64,000 nt of DNA from Azohydromonas sediminis (GCF_003574675.1 NZ_QOAZ01000007.1:1-64000), one strand, 5' to 3'. Counted from the stretch's first letter, positions 34,303 to 45,290 are shown. The notes: a model not told the origin generated them from the sequence alone. A program made the numbers and translations.

Positions 34303-36708
34303 ATGTCCTCGCCCCTGTCCTTCGCTCTGGCGCCCGGCATGGCGCTGATGCGGCGACTGCGCCTGCCCGCCAAGATCACACTGACCGGGATGATGCTGTT
34401 CGTCCCGCTGCTCGTGCTGCTGGCGCTGGCGCTGTCCGCGGTGCGCGGCGAGCTCGCCTACACGCGCCAGGAGACCGAGGGCGCGCGGCTGGTCGGCGCG
34501 CTGCTCGACGTCGCGACGCCGCTGCAGGCGCACCGCGGACTCACGAACCGCGCGCTGTCGGGCGACACCGCGGCCACCGCCGCGCGCGACGCGACGCGGC
34601 AGGCGCTGCGCGCAGCGCTGGGCGCCGTCGACGAGCGCGTGCGGGCGCTGACGGCATTTCGCATCGACGACGCGTGGCCCCCGACGCGCGACGCGATCGC
34701 GGCGCTGGCCGAGGGCCGGCACGACGCGCAGCGCACGCGCGCGTTCGCGCAGCACAGCGAGCAGGTCGAGGCGCTGCGCCAGCTGCTGCAGCTCGTTGCC
34801 GAACGCTCGGGGCTGCTGTTCGACCCCGAGCCCGCGTCGTACTACCTGATGTCGATCGCCGTCGATCAGCTGCTGCCGTGGACCGAGTCGCTCGGCGTGC
34901 TGCGCGGCCAGGGCGCGGCGCTGCTCGCGCGCGGCGACGCCAGCGCGCACGAGCGTGCGCAGATGCTCGCGCGCGCCGAGGCGATGCAGCGCCAGCTCGG
35001 CGAGCTCGAGGCCCGCATCGCCGCACTGCAGCGCGCCGGCGTCGCGCCGCCGGCGGCGTTCGCCGACGCCGCGGCCGCGGCGCGCGCCTACGCGCAGCGC
35101 GTGCAGGCCGTGTTCGAAGTCGACGCGGCGCTGACCGACGAACCGGCGCCGTTCTTCGACCAGGGTACGGCGGCGATCGCGCAGGCCGTGGCCGTCAAGG
35201 GCCAGGTGCTGCAGGCGCTCGACGACGCGTTCGCGCAGCGCAGCGACGCGCTGCAGTGGCGCGCCGCGCTGCAGACGGCGGCCACGCTGGCCGGGCTGGC
35301 GCTGCTCGGCTACTTCGGGCTGTGCTTCTACCTCAGCTTCACCGGCGCGCTGAAGGCGCTCACGCGCGGCGTGCAGGCCGTGGCCGACGGCAACCTCGCA
35401 CACCGCTTCGCGATCCGCGGACGCGACGAGCTGGCCGACATCGGCGCCGTCGTCGAGCGCATGGCCGACCGCCTGTCGGCGATGGTGGCCGAGATCCGCA
35501 GCAGTGCGGTGCGCGTGTCGGGCACCGGCGAGCAGCTCGCGCACGACAGCGCCGCGCTCGCGCAGCGCACCGAGGAGCAGGCCGCCAGCCTGCGCCAGTT
35601 CGTGACCACCGTCGAGGAGCTCAGCGCCGCGGTGGCGAGCAACGCCGAGCAGGCGCAGCTGCTCGACCAGGTCACCGGTGACCTGCACCAGCGCGCCGAT
35701 GCCGGCGGCGCCGCGATGCGCGACACCGTGGCCTCGCTCGGCGCGCTCGAGGCCGGCTCCAAGCGCGTCGGCGAGATCATCGGCGTCATCGACGGCATCG
35801 CGTTCCAGACCAACATCCTCGCGCTCAACGCCGCCGTCGAGGCTGCGCGCGCCGGCGACGCCGGCCGCGGCTTCGCGGTGGTGGCCAGCGAAGTGCGCGC
35901 GCTCGCACAGCGCAGCGCCAACGCCGCGGCCGAGATCCGCACGCTGATCGCGCAGTCGGGCGAGCAGGTCGGCGCCACCGTCGAGCGCGTGCAGGGCATG
36001 AGCGGCTCGCTGCAGCAGATGGTTGACGGCGTGCGCGACGTCTCGGCGCGGCTGCGCCACATCGCGCAGGCCAGCGCCGAGCAGAGCCGCGGCCTCGAGG
36101 AGATGGCGCGCAGCGTCGGCAACCTCGACGAGATCACGCGCCGCAATGCGGCGCTGGTCGAGGAGTCGACCTCGTCGTCGCAGGATCTCGTCGAGCGCGC
36201 GGCCAAGCTCACGCAGGCGGTGTCGTCGATCAAGCTGCGCCAGGGCAGCGCCGACGAGGCACGGGCGCTGGTCGAGCGTGCGCTCGCGCTGATCCACGCG
36301 CGCGGCCGCGCCGCGGCGGCGCCGGTGCTGCACAGCACCGACGAGGGCTTCGTCGACCGCGACCTGTACGTGTTCCTGCTCGACCGCCAGGGCCGCTACG
36401 TGCTGCACGGCGCCAAGCCGACGATGGAAGGCAAGCGCGTGCACGAGGTGCCCGGCATCGACGGCGACCGCTTCGTGCGCGACGCCTGGGCCGCCGCCGA
36501 CGCCGGCGGCGGCTGGGTCGAGTACGACATCGTCAACCCGGCCACCGGCCAGGTGCAGCCCAAGGCCTCCTTCGTGCGCCCGCTCGACCGCGACGTGCTC
36601 GTCGGCTGTGGCGTGTACCGCCACGTGGAGACCACCGCCGCGGCGCACGCGCCGCTCGCCGAGCCGCCCGTGGTGACGCGCACGGCCCCCCGGCTGGCCG
36701 CGGCCTGA
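34303..36708 (+). CDS. Methyl-accepting chemotaxis protein with a C-terminal Cache-like domain
   Basis: This 801-residue chemoreceptor has TM1 at about 25-47, a long helical periplasmic domain (about 50-325), TM2 at 325-347, HAMP, and a signalling domain whose tip [20 protein letters not shown] begins near 508. Unusually, after the signalling domain it continues with about 130 residues (654-780) containing [31 protein letters not shown] and a final VGCGVYRH. This looks like a single Cache domain placed in the cytoplasm. The ATG at 34303 follows AAGGAG. No C-terminal NWETF-type tether is present. The ligand is unknown. Confidence 0.87.
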   Translation: MSSPLSFALAPGMALMRRLRLPAKITLTGMMLFVPLLVLLALALSAVRGELAYTRQETEGARLVGALLDVATPLQAHRGLTNRALSGDTAATAARDATRQALRAALGAVDERVRALTAFRIDDAWPPTRDAIAALAEGRHDAQRTRAFAQHSEQVEALRQLLQLVAERSGLLFDPEPASYYLMSIAVDQLLPWTESLGVLRGQGAALLARGDASAHERAQMLARAEAMQRQLGELEARIAALQRAGVAPPAAFADAAAAARAYAQRVQAVFEVDAALTDEPAPFFDQGTAAIAQAVAVKGQVLQALDDAFAQRSDALQWRAALQTAATLAGLALLGYFGLCFYLSFTGALKALTRGVQAVADGNLAHRFAIRGRDELADIGAVVERMADRLSAMVAEIRSSAVRVSGTGEQLAHDSAALAQRTEEQAASLRQFVTTVEELSAAVASNAEQAQLLDQVTGDLHQRADAGGAAMRDTVASLGALEAGSKRVGEIIGVIDGIAFQTNILALNAAVEAARAGDAGRGFAVVASEVRALAQRSANAAAEIRTLIAQSGEQVGATVERVQGMSGSLQQMVDGVRDVSARLRHIAQASAEQSRGLEEMARSVGNLDEITRRNAALVEESTSSSQDLVERAAKLTQAVSSIKLRQGSADEARALVERALALIHARGRAAAAPVLHSTDEGFVDRDLYVFLLDRQGRYVLHGAKPTMEGKRVHEVPGIDGDRFVRDAWAAADAGGGWVEYDIVNPATGQVQPKASFVRPLDRDVLVGCGVYRHVETTAAAHAPLAEPPVVTRTAPRLAAA

Positions 36709-36726
36709 CCCGCCGCCGGCCCGCCA

Positions 36727-36745
36727 CGCCCGCCCTGCGCGGGCG
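36727..36745. terminator. GC-rich hairpin between convergent genes
   Basis: CGCCCGC pairs with GCGGGCG around a 5-base loop, 19 bases after the chemoreceptor stop. There is no T-tract, so termination is uncertain. The rest of 36746-36927 shows nothing recognisable. Confidence 0.3.
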
Positions 36746-36927
36746 CCGGGGCCGACGGCGCCCGGATGTCACCAGTCGCGATGCGCTCGGGCGACGGTGG
36801 CTGCCTCACCGCCGCGACGCATCGGGCGACGCCGCGCGGTCGCCAGCCGATGCCACCCGACGCCCCGGGCCCTGCGCCGATCGCTGCACCCTGACGAAGA
36901 CGCTGCGACGACGGGGTCTGCGTGCGT

Positions 36928-39765
36928 TCAGCCCAAGGCAACGCCCGCGAGCCGGGCTGGCGCGAGCCGCGACCGCCAGAACGTCTCGAAGTCGGGCACG
37001 GCCAGTGCCGGTGCGACGAGGAAGCCCTGGAAGCTGTCGCAGCCGCGCTCGCGCAGGAACGCGAGCTGCGCCTCGGTCTCGACGCCCTCGGCGAGCACCT
37101 GCAGTCCGAGCGCGTGGCCCATCGCGATCACGCTCGACGCGATCTCGACGTCGTCGCCGTCGTCGGGCAGCCCGGTGACGAACGAGCGGTCGATCTTCAG
37201 CCGGTGCACCGGGAAGCGCTTGAGCTGCGCGAGCGACGAGTAGCCAGTGCCGAAGTCGTCGATCGCCAGCCGCACGCCGGCCGCATCGAGCCGCGCGAGC
37301 GCCTGCGCCGTCGCGTCGCCGGCCATCAGCACGCTCTCGGTGATCTCGAGCTCGAGGCACGCCGCGGGCACACCGTTGGCCTCGAGCTCGGCGACGACGC
37401 GCGCGGCGAAGTCGCCGCAGCGCAACTGGCGCGCGCTGACGTTGACGGCCAGCGTGATCGGCGGCCAGCCGGCGTCGGCCCAGCGGCGCGCCTGCCGGCA
37501 CGTGGCACGCAGCACCCACGCGCCGATCTCGTCGATCAGCCCGCTCGCCTCGGCCACGCCGATGAAGCGCCCCGGCAGGATCAGGCCCTCGTCGGGGTCG
37601 CGCCAGCGCAGCAGCGCCTCGGCGCCAACGACACGGCCGCTGGCGACGTCGATTTGCGGCTGCCAGTGCAGCTCGAGGCGCTCTTCGGCCAGCGCGCGCT
37701 TCAGGCGCGCCTCGGTGCGCAGCTTGTCGCGCACCGCGGCGGTGAGCTCGTCGCTGTAGAAGCGCACGACGCCGCGGCCGTCGCCCTTGGCGCGGTACAG
37801 CGCCGCATCGGCGTGCGCCATCAGCGTCGAGGCGTCGGTGCCGTGCGCCGGAGCCATCGCGATGCCGATGCTGCACGCCACCGCGATCTCCTCGCCGTCG
37901 ACGCCGCGCCACGGCTGCGCGAGCGCGGCCTGCAGGCTCGCGGCCAGCCGCGCCGCGGCGTCGGGCTCGGCGACGTCGTTCATCACGAGCGCGAACTCGT
38001 CGCCGCCCAGCCGCGCGAGCGTGTCGCTGCGGCGCAGCCGCTGGCGCAGGCACGCCGCGACGTGCTGCAGCAGGCGGTCGCCGGCGGCGTGGCCCCAGCT
38101 GTCGTTGACGTCCTTGAAGTGGTCGAGGTCGAGCAGCAGCAGCGCGACCTGCGTGCCGTGCCGCTCGGCGGCAGCCAGCGCCTGGTCGAGGCGGATGTTC
38201 AGCAGCAGCCGGTTCGGCAGCTGGGTCAGCACGTCGTGGTGCGCGAGGAAGTCGAGCCGCTCCTCGGTCTGCTTGAGCTGCGAGATGTCACTGCACACGC
38301 CGACGTAGTGCGTCACCTTTGCGCCGGCGTCGCGCACCGCGCTGATCGACACCAGTTGCGGCACCCGCCGCCCGTCGCGCGTGCGGGCGACGATCTCGCC
38401 CTGCCAATGGCCCACGCGCGTGACGTCGCGCCCGATCGTCTCGAAGACAGACGCGTCGTGGCCGTCCGCGACGAGCAGCTGCGGCGTACGGCCGACGAGT
38501 TCGTCGGGCGCGTGGCCGAGCGTGCGCGCCAGGGCCGGGTTGACGGCGACGATGCGCTGCTGCGCGTCGGTGATCAGCACGCCCTCGCGCGTGTGCTCGA
38601 ACACGGCCTGCGCGAGCCGCAGCCGCTCTTCGGCCTGCAGACGGCCGTGCAGGTCCGACAGGACACCCGAGAAGCGCACCGCCCGCCCCTGCGCGTCGCG
38701 CTGCACGCCACCGCGACCGAGGAACCAGCGGTACTCGCCGTCGAAGCAGCGCAGCCGGTAGCTCGCGGCGAACGGCACCCCGTCGTCGATCGAGCGGCGC
38801 ACCGCCGCGAGTGCGGCCTCGCGGTCTTCGGGGTGCAGCCGCTCGCGGAACACGAACGCGTCGCGAAAGCCCGGCCCCGGATGGCGCAGCAGCCTGGCGA
38901 AGCCGTCGCTGTACTCGACGCGGTCGCTGACCAGGTCCCACACCCAGCCGCCGTCGCCACTGGCCTCCAGCGCCAGGCGCAGGCGCTGCGCGCTCGCCTC
39001 GCGCTCGGCGTTCGAGTCGGCGAGTGCGCGCAGCATCGCATCGAAGGCCTCGCCGAGGCGCCGCACCTCGGCCGCACCCGACGGCACGACGCGTGCCACC
39101 GGAACACCGGCGCGCGCCGCGTCGGCGGCCTGCGTCAGCGCCCCCAGCGGCTGCACGACGCGGCGGTGCAGCCACACGCCCAGCAGGGCGAGCAGCAGCG
39201 CGGTCGCGGCCACGTCGGGCACGCGCGCGCGCAGCACCTGTGCCGTCAGCGCCTCGCGCTGCGGTCGCGCATCGAGCGTGAGCCACACCAGCGCCGGCGC
39301 GCGGCCGCGCAGCGAGTCGTCGCTGCCCGCGAGCTCGACGCGCTGCGCCAGCGCGAGGCGACCGCCGTCGAGCCACGCGAGCTGCGCGTCGTCGCCGCGC
39401 AGCGCGCGCTCGGCGAGCCCGGCGTCCCAGCCGTCGAGCGTCGCGGCCGCGGGCAGCCCCACCCATGCGCGGTACTGGCCGTGCAGCACGCGGCCCTCGG
39501 CAGAGACGACGGCCAGCGCGCGCAGCTCGCGCACCGCGGCCGCGTGCGCGAAGTCCTGCACGAAGCGCGGGTCGGCGACGCTGACGCCCGTGGCCATGCG
39601 CACGAGGTGAACGACCTGCGCGCGCGCGTCGCGCTCGAGCTGCCGTGTCAGCTCGGCGTGGCGAGCCGACAGCGCATTGCCCATGCTCAGCGCGATCGCG
39701 AGCACCCACAGCACGGCCAGCACGAGCGGCACGTGCCAGCGCAGCGACGACGGGCGCGCCGTCAC
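36928..39765 (-). CDS. Membrane-bound GGDEF-EAL c-di-GMP enzyme with PAS domains
   Basis: This 945-residue protein has TM1 (about 9-30), a periplasmic region of about 155 residues, TM2 (about 187-207), HAMP, two PAS domains, GGDEF (GGDEF at 587-591, with inhibitory-site RRSD nine residues before) and EAL (EALLRW at 716, then DDFGTGYSSL and AEGVET). Both catalytic signatures look intact, so it could make or degrade c-di-GMP. The GTG at 39765 overlaps the stop of the upstream binding-protein gene (GTGA), which argues strongly for co-translation and a functional pair. The frame open to 39903 is not used. Confidence 0.9.
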   Translation of the reverse strand: MTARPSSLRWHVPLVLAVLWVLAIALSMGNALSARHAELTRQLERDARAQVVHLVRMATGVSVADPRFVQDFAHAAAVRELRALAVVSAEGRVLHGQYRAWVGLPAAATLDGWDAGLAERALRGDDAQLAWLDGGRLALAQRVELAGSDDSLRGRAPALVWLTLDARPQREALTAQVLRARVPDVAATALLLALLGVWLHRRVVQPLGALTQAADAARAGVPVARVVPSGAAEVRRLGEAFDAMLRALADSNAEREASAQRLRLALEASGDGGWVWDLVSDRVEYSDGFARLLRHPGPGFRDAFVFRERLHPEDREAALAAVRRSIDDGVPFAASYRLRCFDGEYRWFLGRGGVQRDAQGRAVRFSGVLSDLHGRLQAEERLRLAQAVFEHTREGVLITDAQQRIVAVNPALARTLGHAPDELVGRTPQLLVADGHDASVFETIGRDVTRVGHWQGEIVARTRDGRRVPQLVSISAVRDAGAKVTHYVGVCSDISQLKQTEERLDFLAHHDVLTQLPNRLLLNIRLDQALAAAERHGTQVALLLLDLDHFKDVNDSWGHAAGDRLLQHVAACLRQRLRRSDTLARLGGDEFALVMNDVAEPDAAARLAASLQAALAQPWRGVDGEEIAVACSIGIAMAPAHGTDASTLMAHADAALYRAKGDGRGVVRFYSDELTAAVRDKLRTEARLKRALAEERLELHWQPQIDVASGRVVGAEALLRWRDPDEGLILPGRFIGVAEASGLIDEIGAWVLRATCRQARRWADAGWPPITLAVNVSARQLRCGDFAARVVAELEANGVPAACLELEITESVLMAGDATAQALARLDAAGVRLAIDDFGTGYSSLAQLKRFPVHRLKIDRSFVTGLPDDGDDVEIASSVIAMGHALGLQVLAEGVETEAQLAFLRERGCDSFQGFLVAPALAVPDFETFWRSRLAPARLAGVALG

Positions 39766-40760
39766 GCGCTCGCCCCTGCGTCCGGCGGCAGGTAGGCGTC
39801 GTCGCCGAGCGTGTTCAGCGGCGCGGGCCGCTCGAGCAGCCGGCCGTCGAGCATGACGCCCTGCAGGTCGGCGGCCGCGCGCGCGAGGCGCACCCGCAGC
39901 CACTCGCGCTGCGCCGCCAGCGGCACCAGGGTCAGTCCGGTGAACAGCGCGTCGACCTCGGCGTCGGCGATGCCCAGACGCGCGGCCAGCGCCGGGCGCA
40001 CCGTAGCGGCATCACGCTGCCACGCATGCTGCGCCGCGAAGTGCGCGGCCAGCCACGCGCGCAGGCCCGCCGCGTGCGGCTCGCGCGCGTCGGCGCGCAC
40101 GGCCAGCACGTCGACGATCGCGCCGGGCATGCGCGCGCTGTCGAACAGCACGCGCGCGCCCTGCGCCAGCAGCGCGCGTGCCGCCGCGCCGTAGGTCACG
40201 ACGGCGTCGACCTCGCCGCCGGCGAGCGCGGCGCGGTGGCGCTGCATCGGCATGTCCACCGGCACGATCTCGTCGGGGCGCAGGGCCGCGGCCTGCAGCG
40301 CGCCCTTGAGGAGCAGCGCACCCACCGCACCGCGCTCGAGCCCGACGCGCCGCCCGCGCAGCGCCGCGAGCGACGCGACCCCGGGGCCGCCAAGCAGCAT
40401 GTCGGCACCCTGCGACTCGTCGCACACGGCCACGGCGACCAGGTCGAGGCCGCGGCTGCGCGCGTACAGCATCTCGTCGAGCGTCAGGCCGGCGGCCTCG
40501 ACGGTGCCGGCGTGCAGCGCGGTCAGGCAGTCGGTCGACGACGGCATCTCGACCAGACGCACGGCCCCGGCATCGAGCCGGCCGGCGACGCGCTCGGCCT
40601 CGGCGAACAGATACGGTGCCCAGTCGATGCCGGCCACCCGCAGCGGCGGCGCGCCGTCGCGCGCGCAGCCCGCCAGCGGTGCGACCACCGCCAGCGCCGC
40701 ACAGGCGCGCAGCCAGCGGCGGCGACCCAGCGTGACGGCGTCGCGGGCGGGCGGGGGCAT
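39762..40760 (-). CDS. NMT1/THI5-like periplasmic binding lipoprotein
   Basis: This 332-residue precursor has a lipoprotein signal with lipobox LAGC (Cys 32) preceded by GRRRWLRA, which could be a twin-arginine motif. The mature part starts RVAGIDWAPYLFAEAE and has the fold pattern of NMT1/SsuA-type solute-binding proteins (VEMPSSTDCLTALHAGTVEAAGLTLDE; LRGRRVGLERGAVGALLL). No ABC permease or ATPase gene lies nearby. Instead it sits between two c-di-GMP genes and overlaps the second. It is more likely a sensor subunit than a transporter part; this is inferred from context. Confidence 0.82.
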   Translation of the reverse strand: MPPPARDAVTLGRRRWLRACAALAVVAPLAGCARDGAPPLRVAGIDWAPYLFAEAERVAGRLDAGAVRLVEMPSSTDCLTALHAGTVEAAGLTLDEMLYARSRGLDLVAVAVCDESQGADMLLGGPGVASLAALRGRRVGLERGAVGALLLKGALQAAALRPDEIVPVDMPMQRHRAALAGGEVDAVVTYGAAARALLAQGARVLFDSARMPGAIVDVLAVRADAREPHAAGLRAWLAAHFAAQHAWQRDAATVRPALAARLGIADAEVDALFTGLTLVPLAAQREWLRVRLARAAADLQGVMLDGRLLERPAPLNTLGDDAYLPPDAGASA

Positions 40761-40801
40761 CGGATCGGTCCGTCGGTGCGGGCGAGCGGGGCAGACGCGG
40801 C

Positions 40802-42880
40802 TCAGCCCTCGTTGTGCACCAGGCGCAGCGCGGCGCTGCGTTCGCGCACCGCGCCGCGGCCGCTGCGCTTGGCGGCGTAGCAGGCGTCGTCGGCGTCGGC
40901 GAGCCACTGCGCCGGGTCGGCGTGGGCATCGCTCAGCTCGGCCACGCCGAGGCTCGCGCCGACGCCGAGCGTGCGCCCCTGCCACGGCAGCGCGATGTCA
41001 CGGATCGCCTTGCGCACCTTCTCGGCGACGACGACGGCCTGCGCCTGCGTGCAGCGCGGCAGCAGCACCGCGAACTCGTCGCCGCCGAGCCGTGCGACGA
41101 CGTCGCTCGTGCGCACCGCGCCGCCGATGGCCTGCGCGACGGCGACGAGCATGGCGTCGCCGGCGGCGTGGCCGGCGGTGTCGTTGATCGGCTTGAAGTG
41201 GTCGAGGTCGATCATCACGACCGACGCCGGACGCTGCGTGGCCGGCGCCGCGAACACGCGGGCCATCGCGGCCTCGAAACCCTTGCGGTTGGCCACGCCG
41301 GTCAGCGCGTCGTGCAGCGCCGCGCGCTCGAGCTGCTCGCGCGCCTGCACCTGGTCACTGATGTCGTTGAGGCTCCAGATCGTGCCGGCGCCCGGGTCGG
41401 CCGCGTCGACCGGCCGTCCGCGCAGGCGGGCCCAGAACACCTGCCCGTCGGCGCGCAGCATCTGCCACTCGCCGACGTAGGGCTCGCCGCGCGCGAACGC
41501 GGCGGCCACCTGCGGCCCGAGCGCGAGGTAGTCCTCGTTCGACGCGAAGATCAGCTGCGTCGGCTGGCCGACGAGCTCGTGCTCGCTGCGCCCGAGCAGG
41601 TGGCACAGCTGCGCACTGACGAGCTCGAAGCGGCCGTGGCGCGTGAAGCACAGCCCCACCGGTGCGGCCGCCATCACCGAGCGCAGCTTGGCGAGCACCT
41701 CGGTGTTGAACGCCTCCATCTGCGAGCGCTCGGCCCACACGTGGCGCAGCGTGCGCGCCAGCCGCCCGATCTCGCCGTCGGCCACCGGCCAGTCGTCGTC
41801 GGCGCCGTTGTGCCCTCCCGCGTGCAGCAGCCGCTGCGCACGCCACTCGAGCTGCCGCAGCGGGCGCAGCTGCCACGCGAGGAAGCCCACCAGCAGCGCG
41901 GCCAGTACCGCGGCGATGCCGGCCGAGCGGCGCAGCGCCGTCGCCGCCGCCTGCGCCAGCGGACCGAGCTGCACCGCGTGCGGCATGGCGCGCCACACGT
42001 GCCAGCCGGCCACGCCCTCGCCGGCCATCGCGACGACTTCGCCGGCCTGCTGCCAGTGGCCGGCATCGCGCTGCAGCGGCCGCGCCTGCGCCTCCCACTG
42101 CAGGTACGCCGACGCCAGCCGCGGCTCGTCGGCCAGCGAGCGCAGCACCATCGCGCGCTGCGGGTGCGCAAGGATCGTGCCGTGGTCGTCGGTGATGACG
42201 ACGAGGGTGCCGTCGTCGTCGCTGCGCGCCTCGGCGAGGTCGGCGAGCAGGTCGCGGCTGGCCAGCCGCAGCACGCCCAGCAGCACCGCGTGCACCTCGC
42301 CGTCGGCCAGCAGCGGCTGCGCGAACACGACCACCGGCTCGCCGGCCACGCGCCCGGGCAGCGGGTCCGAGATCTGCGCCCGGCGCTCGGCCAGCGCACG
42401 CCGGAAATGCGGGCGGTCGGCGATCGACACTTTGGGCCAGCTCACGCTCTTGTCGTCGACCGAGATCAGCAGCCGGCCGTCGCGGCCGGCGACGTTGACG
42501 TAGTGGAACGCCGACAGCAGCACCGGCTGGCCGACGAGGAAGGCCTCGAGCCGCGCCGGGTCGGCGGTCAGCGCCGGCGGCATCTGCGCGGCCACCAGCG
42601 CGAGCGCGCGCTGCAGCTCGGCCAGCCGCCGCCCGATCACGGCGGCGGTGCGCTGCGCTTCGCGCTGCTCGCGCGCCTGCGCCTGCGCGAGCAGCTCGTC
42701 GGCGGCGACCTGCTGCATCTGCCACGCCGACCACGCCATGCCGGCCAGCAGCGTGACCAGTGCGCCAGCGGCCAGCCGCAGCTTCAGCGTGCCCAGCCAC
42801 TGCCGCGGGTGCCACGCCGCCAGCCGCTCGCGCCAGCGCGAGCGCGCCGGCGCGTCGTCGGTGAACAGGTCGGCGTCCAC
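40802..42880 (-). CDS. Cache-PAS-GGDEF diguanylate cyclase
   Basis: This 692-residue protein has TM1 (about 33-53), a periplasmic double-Cache domain (about 55-300, with VNVAGRDGRLLISVDDKSV and SIADRPHFRRAL), TM2, a PAS domain (about 400-510) and a C-terminal GGDEF domain. The active site GGDEF is intact at 599-603 and the inhibitory RTSD is at 590-593, so it should make c-di-GMP with product inhibition. It starts 16 bases after the chemoreceptor stop on the same strand. Confidence 0.9.
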   Translation of the reverse strand: MDADLFTDDAPARSRWRERLAAWHPRQWLGTLKLRLAAGALVTLLAGMAWSAWQMQQVAADELLAQAQAREQREAQRTAAVIGRRLAELQRALALVAAQMPPALTADPARLEAFLVGQPVLLSAFHYVNVAGRDGRLLISVDDKSVSWPKVSIADRPHFRRALAERRAQISDPLPGRVAGEPVVVFAQPLLADGEVHAVLLGVLRLASRDLLADLAEARSDDDGTLVVITDDHGTILAHPQRAMVLRSLADEPRLASAYLQWEAQARPLQRDAGHWQQAGEVVAMAGEGVAGWHVWRAMPHAVQLGPLAQAAATALRRSAGIAAVLAALLVGFLAWQLRPLRQLEWRAQRLLHAGGHNGADDDWPVADGEIGRLARTLRHVWAERSQMEAFNTEVLAKLRSVMAAAPVGLCFTRHGRFELVSAQLCHLLGRSEHELVGQPTQLIFASNEDYLALGPQVAAAFARGEPYVGEWQMLRADGQVFWARLRGRPVDAADPGAGTIWSLNDISDQVQAREQLERAALHDALTGVANRKGFEAAMARVFAAPATQRPASVVMIDLDHFKPINDTAGHAAGDAMLVAVAQAIGGAVRTSDVVARLGGDEFAVLLPRCTQAQAVVVAEKVRKAIRDIALPWQGRTLGVGASLGVAELSDAHADPAQWLADADDACYAAKRSGRGAVRERSAALRLVHNEG

Positions 42881-42896
42881 GGGGCGCGGCGGTGCG

Positions 42897-45290
42897 TCAG
42901 AGGTCGCGCTTGACGCGCAGGATCGCCCTGACGGTGCGGTTCGACGCCTCGGCGAAGCGCGAGCCGCTGCCCAGCAGCCGCTCGGCAGCGTCGTAGGCGC
43001 CGCGGTTGATCGTCGCGGCGACTTCGCCGGCCGCGCGATGGAACTCGGCGTGCTCGTCGAGCAGTGACGTGAACGCCGGGCGCGTGCCCCAGCGCGCGCC
43101 GCCGGGGCCGTGCAGCCACTGGCCGAGCGGGCAGCGGTCGTCGCGGCAGATCGTGTCGGCGTCGAGCCGCTCGCGGTTCGCGATCGCGCTGCGCAGCTTG
43201 ACCTTCCACGCGCGGTGCGCGTCGACGGCCTTGTCGAAGTCGAAGTCGGCCGTCGGCGCGGCGGCTGCCGTCGCCGCCACCGGCGGGGCGCCCTCGGGCA
43301 GGCGGAAGCGCGAGACGCGCTGCGCCAGCTGCGCCGCCTGCTCGCGCAGCGCCTGCGCGGCGGCGGCGGTCTGTTCGACGAGCGCGGCGTTGGCCTGCGT
43401 CGTCTGGTCGAGCTCGGTGGCCGCGGCGCCGACCTGCTCGACGCCGAGCGCCTGCTCGCGCGCCGCGGTGGCGATCTCGTCGATCAGGCCGCCGACGCGC
43501 TGCGCGCTGTCGACGACGCGCTCGATCGCCTCGCGCGCCTGGCCGACCACCGCGGTGCCGGCCTGCACCTGCTGGACGCTCGTCGTGATCAGCGCCTTGA
43601 TCTCGCGCGCCGCCGCGCCCGAGCGCTGCGCGAGCGCGCGCACCTCGCTGGCCACGACCGCGAAGCCGCGGCCGGCGTCGCCGGCACGCGCGGCCTCGAC
43701 GGCGGCGTTGAGCGCGAGGATGTTGGTCTGGAACGCGATGCCGTCGATGACGCCGATGATCTCGCCGATGCGCTTGGACGACTCGCCGATGCCGTCCATC
43801 GTCTGCACGACCTGCGCCATCGTGCGCCCGCCCTCGGTGGCGGCCATCGCGTTGTCGCGCGCGATCGTCACCGCGGCGTTGGCGTTGTCGGCGGTGCTCT
43901 TGACGGTGCCCGAGATTTCTTCCATCGACGCCACCGTCTGCTCGAGGTTGGCCGCGGTCTTCTCGGTGCGCGCCGACAGGTCCATCGCGCCGCTGGCGAT
44001 CTCGCTGCTCGAGTGCAGGATCTGGTCGCTGCCAGTGCGCACCTCGGTGACGATGGTGCGCAGCGAGTCCTGCATCTCGCGCAGCGCGACCATCAGCTGC
44101 GCCGCCTCGTCGCGGCCCCAGGGGTCGGGGCTGGTCGTCAGGTCGCCGTCGGTCATCGCACGCAGGTGGCGCCGCGTCTCCTTAAGGCCGCCGTCCATCA
44201 CGAGGTAGAAGCTGTAGAAGAGGTACGCGGCGACCGCGACGAACAGCGCGACGGCCACGCCCATCGCGATGCCGCGTCCGCGCAGCGTGGCCACGCGCTC
44301 GGCGAGCAAACCGTCGAGCCGTTCGAGCATCGCGCGCTGCAACCCGACGACTTCGTCGACGGCCTTCGCGCCGTCGGCGCCGATCTTCGTCGCGTTGTTC
44401 ATCGCCTGCGCCTCGAGGCGGAACGCCTTCAGCGCCACGTCGATCTCGCCGAAGCGCAGCGCGGCGAGCGTGCCGGCGTGCACGCCGTCGACCTTGTGCA
44501 GCGCCTCGTCGAGCTGCGCCGTCAGCAGTTCGGCCGAGAACTCGGAGCGCACCATCGCGTCGTGCGACTTCGACGACGTCTGCGCGCCGCCGGCGATCGC
44601 GCCGCCGAGCGCGGCGAGGCGGCCCAGGCGGTCGAGCAGCGCCGGAACGCGCAGCAGCGCGCCGTCCATCAGATAGTAGGTGTCGATCGCCGGGTCGAGC
44701 GTCAGGTTCGAGCCGTCGGTGGCCTGCGTCACGAGGTCGACGACGGCGCCCACCACGGCGTCGTGCGCCGCCATCACGGCCTCGAGCTCGCCGCCGGCCG
44801 GCAGCGCCGCCAGCGCCTGCTTCAGCCGCGCCAGCGACTTGGCGGTGCCGAACGCGTCGCCGCTGGCCGCCTGCGCCGCCTCGACGGCCTTCAGCTGGCG
44901 CGCGACGTCGCCCTGCACGGCCGCCAACTCGGCCGGCGTTTGGCCCAGCACCGTCTGCTGTGCCGCCAGCGCGCGCTGGCGCACCAGCAGCACCTGCAGC
45001 GGCATCACGTCGCGCGCGAAGGCCAGGCCGTCGCGCTCCTTCTGCGCAAACGCGATGTCGGCGTTGACGCCGGCGAACCACGCCCCGCCGACGAGCAGCA
45101 GCGGCACCAGGAAGCACACGCTGATGATGGCCGCCTTGAAGCGGAATCCGACCTGGCGGAACAACTTCACGCCCGGTGCCCACACGCCGTGGTGCGTGAA
45201 GAAGCCGGCGGGGTTCCCGCCCCGGTCGGCCTCGGAAGAGGACGCCACCGGCACTGCGCTGCCGGGTTGAAGAACTGCTGCCATCGTCAT
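42897..45290 (-). CDS. Methyl-accepting chemotaxis protein with C-terminal zinc-binding CZB domain
   Basis: This 797-residue chemoreceptor has a long cytoplasmic N-terminus, TM1 (about 51-75), a helical periplasmic domain, TM2, HAMP, the signalling tip [20 protein letters not shown] and a C-terminal CZB domain (about 681-790). The CZB zinc ligands are suggested by [17 protein letters not shown] and DEHAEFH. CZB domains bind zinc and occur on cytoplasmic chemoreceptors and diguanylate cyclases. The ATG at 45290 follows AAGGTGG. It heads a four-gene unit with the two c-di-GMP enzymes and the lipoprotein. Confidence 0.9.
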   Translation of the reverse strand: MTMAAVLQPGSAVPVASSSEADRGGNPAGFFTHHGVWAPGVKLFRQVGFRFKAAIISVCFLVPLLLVGGAWFAGVNADIAFAQKERDGLAFARDVMPLQVLLVRQRALAAQQTVLGQTPAELAAVQGDVARQLKAVEAAQAASGDAFGTAKSLARLKQALAALPAGGELEAVMAAHDAVVGAVVDLVTQATDGSNLTLDPAIDTYYLMDGALLRVPALLDRLGRLAALGGAIAGGAQTSSKSHDAMVRSEFSAELLTAQLDEALHKVDGVHAGTLAALRFGEIDVALKAFRLEAQAMNNATKIGADGAKAVDEVVGLQRAMLERLDGLLAERVATLRGRGIAMGVAVALFVAVAAYLFYSFYLVMDGGLKETRRHLRAMTDGDLTTSPDPWGRDEAAQLMVALREMQDSLRTIVTEVRTGSDQILHSSSEIASGAMDLSARTEKTAANLEQTVASMEEISGTVKSTADNANAAVTIARDNAMAATEGGRTMAQVVQTMDGIGESSKRIGEIIGVIDGIAFQTNILALNAAVEAARAGDAGRGFAVVASEVRALAQRSGAAAREIKALITTSVQQVQAGTAVVGQAREAIERVVDSAQRVGGLIDEIATAAREQALGVEQVGAAATELDQTTQANAALVEQTAAAAQALREQAAQLAQRVSRFRLPEGAPPVAATAAAAPTADFDFDKAVDAHRAWKVKLRSAIANRERLDADTICRDDRCPLGQWLHGPGGARWGTRPAFTSLLDEHAEFHRAAGEVAATINRGAYDAAERLLGSGSRFAEASNRTVRAILRVKRDL

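Noticed and set aside
34204-36648. An 814-codon frame antisense to the chemoreceptor
   Set aside because: His/Arg/Ala-rich with no fold; the sense strand encodes a full chemoreceptor with ribosome-binding site and promoter.
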